From Alphaproteobacteria bacterium (GTDB taxonomy: Bacteria > Pseudomonadota > Alphaproteobacteria > Micavibrionales > Micavibrionaceae), in assembly GCA_030639165.1 (NCBI GenBank), contig DAOWDF010000112.1:1-14508 (forward strand): a DNA stretch of 14,508 nucleotides, given 5' to 3'. The notes under the pieces were generated by a model. The model ran no database searches. It was given only the letters and a program-made list of their open reading frames with translations, and had not been told where the DNA came from. Made by a program: the position numbers and the translations under genes. Below, in pieces: positions 6,597 to 13,598 of the stretch (the stretch's first letter is position 1; the number at the start of each line of letters is the position of its first letter).

Positions 6597-6992
6597 ATGG
6601 CAGAAGAAAAAGAAGTAGAAAACGAAAATTACGATCACTTGTCAGAGCCTCCGCACGTTGAGGCTCCGCGAGAGCACGCATTATGGCCTGAAATTCTTAA
6701 AGGGCTGCGCGAGATTTATGATCCAGAAATACCAGTAAATATTTATGAGCTTGGTCTTATATATAAGATTGAGATTATGCCTGAAGAAGATGGTCGCTGT
6801 GATGTTGAAGTTAAAATGTCACTAACTTCGCCTGCTTGTCCTGTGGCGCAGGAAATGCCGAGCTGGGTGCAGGGCGCTATACTGCCGATAATGGGTGTGG
6901 GCGGCGTAACAGTTGAGATCATATGGGAACCGCAATGGGATCCCTCAATGATGGCCGAAACTGCTAAGATGCAACTTAATATGTTTATGTGA
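6597..6992 (+). CDS. sufT: SufT-like protein, MIP18/DUF59 family
   Basis: This is a 131-residue protein of the MIP18 (DUF59) family, whose members take part in late Fe-S protein maturation; SUF-operon members are called SufT. The domain runs from about residue 30: WPEILKGLREIYDPEIPVNI with the conserved DPE (42-44), then YELGLIYKI, and the conserved cysteine Cys81 in LTSPACPVA. The first 28 residues are a charged, probably disordered extension. It follows sufS by 5 nt. The family is clear; the exact client proteins are not predictable, and PaaD-like naming is an alternative that the SUF context argues against. Confidence 0.9.
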   Translation: MAEEKEVENENYDHLSEPPHVEAPREHALWPEILKGLREIYDPEIPVNIYELGLIYKIEIMPEEDGRCDVEVKMSLTSPACPVAQEMPSWVQGAILPIMGVGGVTVEIIWEPQWDPSMMAETAKMQLNMFM

Positions 6993-7005
6993 TAGGATTG
7001 TAACC

Positions 7006-7365
7006 ATGAAATCACCCATACAAATAACAGAAGCTGCTGCTAGTCATATAAATACCCTAATGGATCAAGCCCCAGAAGGAACTTTAGGGCTGCGCCTAAC
7101 CGTCAAGGCTACAGGTTGTTCAGGCAATAGATACAAGATTGAGCATGTGAAGGCAGGCGATGATATATCTAAAGATGAAAAGTTTGAGCAAAATAATGCC
7201 AGTATCTATGTTCCTATGCTCTATTCATGGATGCTGTTCGGGACAACGATAGATTATATCACTGATGAGCTGGGTAACGCTCGCTTTGATTTTGTCAATC
7301 CCAATGAAACTGCTCGCTGTGGTTGCGGTGAGAGTTTCACCGTTGGTGGTAATTTACCGAAGTAA
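7006..7365 (+). CDS. sufA: A-type Fe-S carrier, SufA/IscA family
   Basis: A-type carriers receive clusters from the assembly scaffold and pass them to apo-proteins. The three ligand cysteines are all present: Cys38 in ATGCSGNRY, and Cys105 and Cys107 in TARCGCGESF. The length of 119 residues is normal. The gene is the last recognisable SUF member, 13 nt after the sufT-like gene with an AGGA in the gap. The symbol sufA is given on operon context; by sequence alone IscA or ErpA would be possible. Confidence 0.9.
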   Translation: MKSPIQITEAAASHINTLMDQAPEGTLGLRLTVKATGCSGNRYKIEHVKAGDDISKDEKFEQNNASIYVPMLYSWMLFGTTIDYITDELGNARFDFVNPNETARCGCGESFTVGGNLPK

Positions 7366-7413
7366 GTTATATCACTCCATTGATTTTCATAGCGCCACGG
7401 GGTATGTTGCTTT

Positions 7414-7439
7414 CCAATTTAACAGAATTGGGTATTTTT
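7414..7439 (+). terminator. Weak hairpin with T-tract after the SUF operon
   Basis: CCAATT (7414-7419) and AATTGG (7426-7431) form a 6-bp stem with a TAACAG loop, followed by GTATTTTT to 7439. It could end the SUF transcript. The stem is AT-rich and weak, and the T-tract touches the ATG of the next gene, so it may instead affect that gene's translation. Confidence 0.35.
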
Positions 7440-7733
7440 ATGATTGATGAAACGTATAATTTGAAATTATCTTGCTACATATTTATGGAAGCAGCAAGAA
7501 TTTCTCCTGAGGATGGGGCGGAATCTTTTGCTTTGTTTGCTAGTGATATGTATGAAGAAGATAGCGGTCTAGACGCTTTAGAGTCATTTAACCTTGCTGT
7601 GCACCAACTTAGCTTAGGTCTAGGTGGCGTTAGCTATATGGGAAGACTTAATAAGAAAGAGGTGTTTCCAAGGTCAGCAAGACTATCTCTTGCATTGGCA
7701 CGTGAATTATTGATTATTGACAACACTCTCTAA
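7440..7733 (+). CDS. Hypothetical protein of 97 residues
   Basis: From ATG 7440 the protein reads MIDETYNLKLSCYIFMEAAR and so on, a mixed helical, soluble sequence with no signal peptide or membrane segment. Acidic stretches (EEDSGLDALESF) sit in the middle and a basic stretch (RLNKKEVFPRSARLSLALAR) near the end. I do not recognise the family. No clear ribosome binding site precedes 7440; in-frame ATG 7404 and TTG 7380 are alternatives. Its 3' end overlaps the dusA 3' end by 27 bp tail to tail. It lies 74 bp after the A-type carrier, so it may be read through from the SUF operon or stand alone. Confidence 0.6.
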   Translation: MIDETYNLKLSCYIFMEAARISPEDGAESFALFASDMYEEDSGLDALESFNLAVHQLSLGLGGVSYMGRLNKKEVFPRSARLSLALARELLIIDNTL

Positions 7734-8693
7734 GGCTACTTCAACAACTCGCGCATCTGCGCCATCTTCATGGGGTAGGGTGCTCATTAGCTGTCGCCAT
7801 TTCTTTGCCCCCGCTAATCCCTGAAATAAGCCAGTCATATGACGGGTAATAGATTTTACTGGTGTGCCGTAATCCACCATTTGATGCTCAATATATGGAA
7901 TCATGGAGCGAGCAACTTCGATGCGGCTTAGAACATTATCGTTTCCAAATACAGTCTTCTCAAGCTCCGCCAAGATATATGGGTTTTGATAGGCTTCGCG
8001 GCCTAGCATTGCACTGTCGAAGGTTTTTAAGTGCTCAGTTACTTGCGCTGATGTTTTGATATCACCATTAACACCTATGTGTAGCTCAGGATGTGCAGCT
8101 TTAATAGCCGCCACGCGTTCATAATTTACCTCTGGAATGGTACGGTTTTCCTTAGGGCTTAAGCCTTGCAGCCAGCATTTACGCGCATGTATCATAAAGT
8201 TGGCACAGCCAGCATCTTTTAAGATAGAGACAAAGCCATTTAAAAACTCAAAGCTATCATGATCATCAACGCCAATGCGGCATTTCACCGTCACAGGTAT
8301 ATTAACCGCCTTAATCATTGCCTCAACGCAGCGCGCAACCTCGTCAGGCTCTTTCATCATAATTGCGCCTATCTTACCCTTTTGCACCCGATCAGATGGG
8401 CATCCGCAATTAAGGTTGATCTCGTCATAACCATGATCCGCGCCCATTTTAGCGCACTCTGCCAAGTCAACTGGATTTGATCCACCCAATTGTAAGGCTA
8501 GCGGATGTTCAGGCTCGGAGTAACTCAAGAATCGCTCGCGATCACCATGGATAAGCGCGCCAGTAGTCACCATTTCGGTATATAGCAACGCATTCGGCGA
8601 TATGAGGCGGTGGAAATATCGGCAATGACGATCCGTCCAATCCATCATTGGCGCAACTGAAACTGGAATCTTTACTTTATTTGCTTGCAACAT
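7707..8693 (-). CDS. dusA: tRNA-dihydrouridine synthase, DusA type
   Basis: Dus enzymes are FMN-dependent flavoproteins that reduce specific uridines in the tRNA D-loop with NADPH; DusA acts on U20/U20a. The 328 residues show the TIM-barrel opening SVAPMMDWTDRHCRYF, the catalytic Cys98 in LNCGCPSDRVQKGKIGA, VKCRIGVDD, and the DusA-specific HARKCWLQGLSPKENR loop, followed by the phosphate-binding GVNGDIK and MLGREAYQNP. The last features favour DusA over DusB or DusC. The start ATG at 8693 lacks a clear ribosome binding site. The gene diverges from the SH3-domain gene with only 29 bp between start codons, and converges on the small unknown gene with a 27-bp overlap. Confidence 0.95.
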   Translation of the reverse strand: MLQANKVKIPVSVAPMMDWTDRHCRYFHRLISPNALLYTEMVTTGALIHGDRERFLSYSEPEHPLALQLGGSNPVDLAECAKMGADHGYDEINLNCGCPSDRVQKGKIGAIMMKEPDEVARCVEAMIKAVNIPVTVKCRIGVDDHDSFEFLNGFVSILKDAGCANFMIHARKCWLQGLSPKENRTIPEVNYERVAAIKAAHPELHIGVNGDIKTSAQVTEHLKTFDSAMLGREAYQNPYILAELEKTVFGNDNVLSRIEVARSMIPYIEHQMVDYGTPVKSITRHMTGLFQGLAGAKKWRQLMSTLPHEDGADARVVEVALESVVNNQ

Positions 8694-8715
8694 GCCGCAT
8701 TATTTATCATATAAT
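8685..8715 (+). promoter_or_regulatory. Promoter for the SH3-domain gene, possibly leaderless
   Basis: A consensus -10 TATAAT (8710-8715) is preceded by TTGCAA (8685-8690) with a 19-nt spacer, slightly long. Transcription 7-8 nt after the -10 would start at or next to the A of ATG 8723. No ribosome binding site is visible, which fits a leaderless mRNA. The -35 overlaps the start codon of dusA on the other strand. Confidence 0.5.
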
Positions 8716-8722
8716 AAGCGCT

Positions 8723-9250
8723 ATGCGATACTTAAATTTTCAAATTTTCATTCTTCTGCTTGTTTTCTGCTCTATTGGTGCATTGGCTAATGCTGCCGAT
8801 AAGCCTGAAATATACAGTAATTCAGGATTAGAGTTGCCGCGTTTTGTATCGTTGGCAGAGAGTAAAACTAATGTAAGGGCAGGGCCGGGGCAGAAATATC
8901 CTATAAAATGGGTGTTAAACCGCAAATCATTGCCTGTGGAAGTTATCCTCGAATTTGATCATTGGCGCAAGATTATTGATCATGAAGGGCAGTCAGGCTG
9001 GGTTTTTCATGCGCTTTTATCAGGAAAAAGAACTGGCGTTATAATAGGTTCAGATCCCGTATCTGCCTATGAAAAGCCGTACAATGGTAATGATGAAAAA
9101 ACACGTGTTACCATAGAGTTAGAGCCTCAAGTTCAGGTAAAGATTGACGAATGTTCTGGTGCTTGGTGTAATGTTTCTACATCAGGATTTTCTGGATGGA
9201 TTAAAAGAAAATCAATTTGGGGTGTTTACGAACACGAAGAAATTGATTAG
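8723..9250 (+). CDS. Exported protein with bacterial SH3-like domains
   Basis: The protein has 175 residues from ATG 8723, which places a normal Sec signal peptide at the N terminus (hydrophobic FQIFILLLVFCSIGAL, likely cleavage after ALANA near residue 24). An upstream in-frame ATG (8648) would bury the signal and overlap dusA. Two SH3-like repeats follow, of the type found in cell-wall-associated proteins: about 41-104 (TNVRAGPGQKYPI, WRKI, GQSGWVF) and about 125-168 (WCNVSTSGFSGWI). Cys144 and Cys149 could form a disulfide. No hydrolase domain is attached, so it may bind periplasmic peptidoglycan or a partner protein. The domain call is firm; the role is unknown. Confidence 0.88.
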   Translation: MRYLNFQIFILLLVFCSIGALANAADKPEIYSNSGLELPRFVSLAESKTNVRAGPGQKYPIKWVLNRKSLPVEVILEFDHWRKIIDHEGQSGWVFHALLSGKRTGVIIGSDPVSAYEKPYNGNDEKTRVTIELEPQVQVKIDECSGAWCNVSTSGFSGWIKRKSIWGVYEHEEID

Positions 9251-9330
9251 AATCATATTCGTAGCGTCCGTTACGTAATAAATCACCCTTCCTTTCAACC
9301 TCACAATTTTCACGTAGGTTTCGATTCATA

Positions 9331-10311
9331 ATGTTTGCACTAACTAATAAACCAGAAATGGGTTCCCGTTTCTATTCCGCATTGATTCAACTTGCTGCTG
9401 ATCATGAGCGTGGCATAGATGCCATGAAAGTGATACAGCATATGGCTGGTGTGCTTGTGGAAACATATTTCCTATTTGATGATTCTGATGAGGCTATGCA
9501 GGCCAGCTTTAAAAAGCTTTCTTCTATGCTTCATTGCCATCCAGCTGAAGGCATTATTGCTACTTATGCGTTGCCACCTGCTCATATTATTGATCAAGAG
9601 ACTGAACGTGGGCGCTTGGCTGCTCGTGTATTCTTTGAGGAATGGTTGGATTGTGATTTTGAGCTGCACGACCTTGTTCTAACTGTATTTCATTATGTTA
9701 TAGTCGGCTGGGAAGATATGGGGATTCCACGATCAGAGACTCTACGTTTACTCATAGAGTGCGTGAAGAAATGCATGTCGTTCGAGATCGCAGCGCAAGA
9801 ATTATGTGATGTTTCTATTGAACATCAAATTGGCAGACAGGGCTGGAGTATTGGTGATTGCATAGCTGCTTTGGGTGGTGTTGCAGGGCGAAGGCTAGCC
9901 ATTGCCCTTGGCGCAGCAGAAAATTCTGATTTCTTCCGTGGTTCGGAATTACCTGAAAACCTTGATCGTATAGTTTATAGTATGACGCAAGAGGCTATAC
10001 GTCTAGGAGTTCCCGCAGGCAGCGATTGGCGTTTTGGTCTGGCTGCAAATGATATGCCGGTAAATGCTCCAGTGGAGCTGGTTAGGGAACTTGATCCTAG
10101 GTGTTTACGCTTTTTCCGTGCCATTGGTTTGAATAGCTCATATGATCAGGCTGTATCTTGCGCAAAGGCTGCTGGGCGTATGATCGCTGTTGCATCTGGT
10201 GGTGAGCTCCCTGAGATTGAGCCTGCGATTGCTAAGCCTTTGGCTATGTCCGCTATAACGGAGAGCTATAAATTTGTTTGTATGGATTTTGGTATGAGTC
10301 TTTCACGCTAA
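9331..10311 (+). CDS. Hypothetical cytosolic protein of 326 residues
   Basis: I do not recognise this protein. It starts MFALTNKPEMGSRFYSALIQ, looks largely alpha-helical, and has no signal peptide, no convincing membrane span and no nucleotide-binding motif. Cysteines are spread singly through the sequence, with a pair in VKKCMSFEIAAQELCD. The C-terminal third is alanine-rich. Codon use and length indicate a real gene. The start ATG 9331 lacks a good ribosome binding site (GTAGG is about 12 nt away). It is followed by the fabA promoter region 114 bp before fabA, so it is probably a separate unit. The 80 bp upstream hold a small AC/TC-rich stretch with no clear promoter. Confidence 0.75.
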   Translation: MFALTNKPEMGSRFYSALIQLAADHERGIDAMKVIQHMAGVLVETYFLFDDSDEAMQASFKKLSSMLHCHPAEGIIATYALPPAHIIDQETERGRLAARVFFEEWLDCDFELHDLVLTVFHYVIVGWEDMGIPRSETLRLLIECVKKCMSFEIAAQELCDVSIEHQIGRQGWSIGDCIAALGGVAGRRLAIALGAAENSDFFRGSELPENLDRIVYSMTQEAIRLGVPAGSDWRFGLAANDMPVNAPVELVRELDPRCLRFFRAIGLNSSYDQAVSCAKAAGRMIAVASGGELPEIEPAIAKPLAMSAITESYKFVCMDFGMSLSR

Positions 10312-10351
10312 TTTCTATATTGCCTCTCCCGATATTTTAGTAAAATCCCCC

Positions 10352-10380
10352 TTGCCCCGCGCATAATAACCTCGTATAAA
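10352..10380 (+). promoter_or_regulatory. Candidate promoter of the fabA-fabB-fabI operon
   Basis: TTGCCC (10352-10357), a 17-nt spacer and TATAAA (10375-10380) make a reasonable sigma-70-type promoter. Transcription would start near 10387 and leave a leader of about 39 nt with GAGGGA just before the fabA ATG. No regulator operator is recognisable. Confidence 0.5.
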
Positions 10381-10425
10381 TTGCACTGTAACATTTTGTA
10401 ATATATTGAATAGCCGCGAGGGAAT

Positions 10426-10947
10426 ATGAGCTTTACACAAAAATCTAGCTACACTTATGATGAAATAATTACGTGCGGTGAAGGCACTATGTTTGGTAAG
10501 GGTAATCCGCAATTACCACTACCTCCGATGCTTATGTTTGATCGTATTACCAATGTGTCCGTAGATGGCGGAGCAAATGGTAAAGGCGTTATCGAAGCTG
10601 AATTTGATATCAATCCTGATCTTTGGTTTTTCAAGTGCCACTTTAAAGGCGACCCTGTAATGCCTGGCTGTTTGGGGCTTGATGCTTTGTGGCAGTTGCT
10701 AGGTTTCCACCTTGGTTGGAGAGGTGAAGAAGGCTCTGGTAGAGCGCTCGGCCTTGGTGAGCTTAAGCTTACTGGGATGATCACTCCCGATGTTAAATTG
10801 GTTAAATATGTAGTCGACATCAAACGCGTGATGAGCGGTAAGCTCGTTCTTGGCGTTGGTGATGGCACAATGTATGCTGATGGTGAAAAAGTATATAGCG
10901 CCAAGGGCTTGAAAGTTGGATTATTTGATAATTCGAGTGAAGAGTAA
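10426..10947 (+). CDS. fabA: FabA, 3-hydroxydecanoyl-ACP dehydratase/isomerase
   Basis: FabA dehydrates 3-hydroxyacyl-ACP and isomerises trans-2-decenoyl-ACP to cis-3-decenoyl-ACP, the branch point of anaerobic-type unsaturated fatty acid synthesis. The 173 residues match the family. The catalytic pair is His72 in FFKCHFKGDPVMPGC and Asp86 in GLDALWQLLGF, equivalent to E. coli His70 and Asp84 with an offset of 2. The N-terminal LPPMLMFDRI segment is typical. It is the first gene of the fab operon, with fabB 24 nt downstream. Confidence 0.97.
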   Translation: MSFTQKSSYTYDEIITCGEGTMFGKGNPQLPLPPMLMFDRITNVSVDGGANGKGVIEAEFDINPDLWFFKCHFKGDPVMPGCLGLDALWQLLGFHLGWRGEEGSGRALGLGELKLTGMITPDVKLVKYVVDIKRVMSGKLVLGVGDGTMYADGEKVYSAKGLKVGLFDNSSEE

Positions 10948-10971
10948 TAACATAAATTAGGAGTAGAAAAT

Positions 10972-12198
10972 ATGCGCCGTGTAGTCATAACTGGAATGGG
11001 GATTATCTCCTGTATCGGAAATAATAAAGACGAAGTTTTAGAAAGCCTTAAGGCTGGTAAATCTGGCATTACATTCTCTGAAGAATATGCTGAGATTGGC
11101 TTTCGCTCACAAGTTCATGGTAAGCCAGATATTGAGCTAAAAGATCATATTGATAAGCGTTTATGGCGTTTTATGGGTGATGCTGCTGGTTATGTGCATT
11201 TATCTATGGAGCAAGCCATTGCTGACGCTGGCCTTGGTGATGATATTGTATCCAATGAGCGTACAGGAATTATTGTTGGTTCTGGTGGGCCTTCAACCCG
11301 CGCACAAGTGGCTGCTGCTGATATCACCCGCGCAAAAAGCCCGAAGCGAGTAGGGCCTTTTGCGGTTCCAAAGGCTATGTGTTCGACTACTTCGGCAACT
11401 GCGGCAACGAATTTCAAGATCAAGGGTGTTAATTATACGATTTCATCTGCCTGTTCTACTTCCGCGCATTGTATAGGTAATGCGACTGAGCTTATCCAAT
11501 GGGGCAAGCAAGATGTTATGTTTGCTGGCGGTGGTGAAGAGCTAGACTGGACTTTGTCCGTTCTGTTTGATGCTATGGGCGCGATGAGCTCCAAATATAA
11601 TGATGCGCCAGAAACTGCGGCTCGTGCCTATGACGCTAACCGTGATGGCTTTGTCATTAGTGGCGGTGGCGGTATTTTAGTTCTTGAGGAACTAGAGCAT
11701 GCTAAGGCGCGCGGAGCAAAAATCTATGGTGAAGTTACAGGTTATGGCGCAACTTCCGATGGTCATGATATGGTTGCACCAAGCGGTGAGGGCGGTAAGC
11801 GCGCAATGCTGAAAGCTCTGGAAACAGTGCAAGGCGATGTTACCTATATTAACACGCACGGAACTTCAACGCCTGTTGGCGATATTGGTGAACTTGATGC
11901 TATCCGTGAGGTTTTTGACCCATTAGATCAAGATACTCCGCATATAAGTGCAACGAAGTCCATGACTGGCCACTCACTTGGTGGAACTGGCGTGCAGGAG
12001 GCAATCTATAGCTTGCTGATGATGGCAAATGACTTTGTCGCTCCTAGCATTAATATTGAGACACTTGATGAAAAAGCTGTTGGTATGCCAATCGCACAGC
12101 AAAGAGTAGATAACGTAAACCATCAGACAATAATCTCTAACAGCTTCGGCTTTGGCGGTACTAACTGCTCCTTGGCTTTGAGTAAATATGAGGGGTAA
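10972..12198 (+). CDS. fabB: FabB, beta-ketoacyl-ACP synthase I
   Basis: FabB elongates acyl chains by condensing malonyl-ACP and is required to extend the cis-3-decenoyl product of FabA. The thiolase-fold active site is complete in 408 residues: Cys161 in ISSACSTSAHC, His296 in INTHGTSTPVGD, Lys329 in SATKSMTGH and His334 in the same motif, with a C-terminal SFGFGGTN. The Cys-His-His set and the pairing with fabA favour FabB over FabF. The start has AGGAG 8 nt upstream. A palindromic repeat occupies the gap to fabI. Confidence 0.96.
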   Translation: MRRVVITGMGIISCIGNNKDEVLESLKAGKSGITFSEEYAEIGFRSQVHGKPDIELKDHIDKRLWRFMGDAAGYVHLSMEQAIADAGLGDDIVSNERTGIIVGSGGPSTRAQVAAADITRAKSPKRVGPFAVPKAMCSTTSATAATNFKIKGVNYTISSACSTSAHCIGNATELIQWGKQDVMFAGGGEELDWTLSVLFDAMGAMSSKYNDAPETAARAYDANRDGFVISGGGGILVLEELEHAKARGAKIYGEVTGYGATSDGHDMVAPSGEGGKRAMLKALETVQGDVTYINTHGTSTPVGDIGELDAIREVFDPLDQDTPHISATKSMTGHSLGGTGVQEAIYSLLMMANDFVAPSINIETLDEKAVGMPIAQQRVDNVNHQTIISNSFGFGGTNCSLALSKYEG

Positions 12199-12205
12199 CT
12201 ACCAT

Positions 12206-12332
12206 TACGTCATACCCGCGCAAAGCGTAGCTTTGTAAAACTGCGGGTATCCAAAAGACAGCCAGTTAGCTGGCTGACATAACCAGATCCCCTTAGTTGA
12301 ATTCGGCTCCGCCAAATCAAGGGGATGACATA
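12206..12332 (+). repeat. Palindromic repeat element with three hairpins between fabB and fabI
   Basis: This has the same borders as the element at 2117-2213: TACGTCAT on the left, ATCC in the middle and GATGACATA on the right. Stem 1 pairs ATACCCGC (12212-12219) with GCGGGTAT (12243-12250) and encloses CAAAGC-GTA-GCTTTG. Stem 2 is CAGCCAG-TTAG-CTGGCTG (12259-12276). Stem 3 pairs ATCCCCTT (12287-12294) with AAGGGGAT (12319-12326). It fills almost the whole 149-bp gap and ends just before the fabI ribosome binding site (AAGGA at 12334). In RNA these hairpins could slow polymerase or protect fabA-fabB message from 3' decay. Confidence 0.85.
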
Positions 12333-12347
12333 TAAGGAAAAGTAAAC

Positions 12348-13160
12348 ATGAACAATCTAATGAAAGGCAAGCGCGGGCTTGTTATGGGCGTAGCAAATGA
12401 GCGCTCAATTGCTTGGGGAATGGCTAGCGCTCTGCATGACGCAGGTGCAGAAATGGCATTTACTTATCAGGGTGATGCCTTTGGTAAGCGTGTAAAACCA
12501 CTAGCAGAGAAAATAGGCTCTGACATACTCATAGATTGTGATGCCTCCAACGAGGACGATCTTGATAATGTTTTTGCTGTGCTTAAGGAAAAATGGGGCA
12601 AGATTGATTTCATTATTCATGCAATTGCTTTTTCAGATAAGGATCAGCTACAAGGTCGCTATGTAGATACGACACTAGATAACTTTATGCAGACTATGCA
12701 CATATCCTGTTATAGCTTCACCTCTGTAATGCGCCGCGCGAAAGAATTAATGAATGACGGTGGCTCTGCTGTAACATTAAGCTATTATGGCGCTCAAAAA
12801 GTAATGCCTAATTACAATGTTATGGGCGTAGCAAAAGCAGCTTTAGAAGCTTCCGTTCGTTATTTGGCCGCTGATTTAGGTCCAAGTGAAGATGGTAAGT
12901 CAGGGATACGCGTAAATGCAATATCAGCAGGGCCAATGCGCACTCTGGCAGGAGCTGTAATCGGTGGCTCGCGTACTACATTTAAATATAATACATTGAG
13001 TTCCCCTCTGCGCAGGCCTGTTGAGCTATCAGAAATTGGTGGTACAGGATTGTATCTCTTATCTGATATGTCAACGGCAGTTACTGGTGAGGTTCACTAT
13101 GTTGATTGTGGATTTAATGTGGTTGGGATGGCTCCGCATGAGGCTTTGAAGGAGTTTTAG
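12348..13160 (+). CDS. fabI: FabI, enoyl-ACP reductase (NADH)
   Basis: FabI reduces trans-2-enoyl-ACP in the last step of each elongation cycle. The 270 residues show the SDR-type NAD-binding start GLVMGVANERSIAWG, the active-site Tyr146 and Tyr156 and Lys163 in YYGAQKVMPNYNVMGVAKAA, and INAISAGP-like RVNAISAGPMRT. The signature numbering coincides with E. coli FabI. Ala94 (HAIAFSDKD) occupies the place of E. coli Gly93, where substitutions are linked with altered triclosan and diazaborine sensitivity. The start has AAGGA 9 nt upstream. It is the third gene of the fab set. Confidence 0.96.
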   Translation: MNNLMKGKRGLVMGVANERSIAWGMASALHDAGAEMAFTYQGDAFGKRVKPLAEKIGSDILIDCDASNEDDLDNVFAVLKEKWGKIDFIIHAIAFSDKDQLQGRYVDTTLDNFMQTMHISCYSFTSVMRRAKELMNDGGSAVTLSYYGAQKVMPNYNVMGVAKAALEASVRYLAADLGPSEDGKSGIRVNAISAGPMRTLAGAVIGGSRTTFKYNTLSSPLRRPVELSEIGGTGLYLLSDMSTAVTGEVHYVDCGFNVVGMAPHEALKEF

Positions 13161-13163
13161 ATA

Positions 13164-13529
13164 TTATCTAGAAAAACTTTGTGATAATCCATTTCCAAAA
13201 GATACGACGCAGTCATTTTTATTAACCTTAATGTGTTTTGGGTTGCCGTAGACGTTCCTTTCATCGTCTTTAGTAACACTTAATCTATGCAGGCTATTGT
13301 TGTTGTTAACGTACTTGTCTGCTAAAATAAGAGTTTGGTCTATTTCGGTATCTACAATCATAGCCGTACCGCTATTTATGCTAAATATACATTTAAGGGA
13401 TGTTGTTCTCGGCTCATTTGGGAGGGGAGTATAGTCACTATTTGCAAAATACTCAGTGTTCCCAAGTGAATTTATTGTTGTGCTCACGATAAACAGTCCC
13501 GCAAATATAGCTGATAGTGGTTTTTCCAT
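13164..13529 (-). CDS. Small exported protein of unknown function
   Basis: The protein has 121 residues. The N terminus (MEKPLSAIFAGLFIVSTTIN) looks like a Sec signal peptide with likely cleavage near residue 23. The mature part is polar and probably beta-rich, with two cysteines (near SLKCIFSI and NKNDCVVSF) that could pair in the periplasm. I do not recognise a family. It ends 3 bp from the fabI stop, tail to tail, with no good terminator between them. It follows the phosphodiesterase gene on the same strand after 69 bp, which contain a possible promoter of its own. Confidence 0.65.
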   Translation of the reverse strand: MEKPLSAIFAGLFIVSTTINSLGNTEYFANSDYTPLPNEPRTTSLKCIFSINSGTAMIVDTEIDQTLILADKYVNNNNSLHRLSVTKDDERNVYGNPKHIKVNKNDCVVSFGNGLSQSFSR

Positions 13530-13562
13530 GTTCTTAGCCCAAGTGTAAAATATGTCAGTAAT

Positions 13563-13591
13563 GTCTTATGGGAATTGTGAGCGGGTGTCAA
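13563..13591 (-). promoter_or_regulatory. Candidate promoter for the small exported protein gene
   Basis: On the minus strand TTGACA (13591-13586) is followed by 17 nt and TAAGAC (13568-13563). The -35 is perfect but the -10 matches poorly. It would give a leader of about 25-30 nt. Co-transcription with the phosphodiesterase gene is the alternative. Confidence 0.33.
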
Positions 13592-13598
13592 TAATAAT

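Noticed and set aside
8648..8722. Upstream in-frame start for the SH3-domain protein
   Set aside because: It would place 25 extra residues before an obvious signal peptide and overlap the dusA start; the TATAAT at 8710 lies inside it.
10455..11069. Long minus-strand reading frame of 204 codons opposite fabA and fabB
   Set aside because: It is antisense to two certain genes, rich in Ser, Pro and Leu as expected of a shadow frame, and matches no family.
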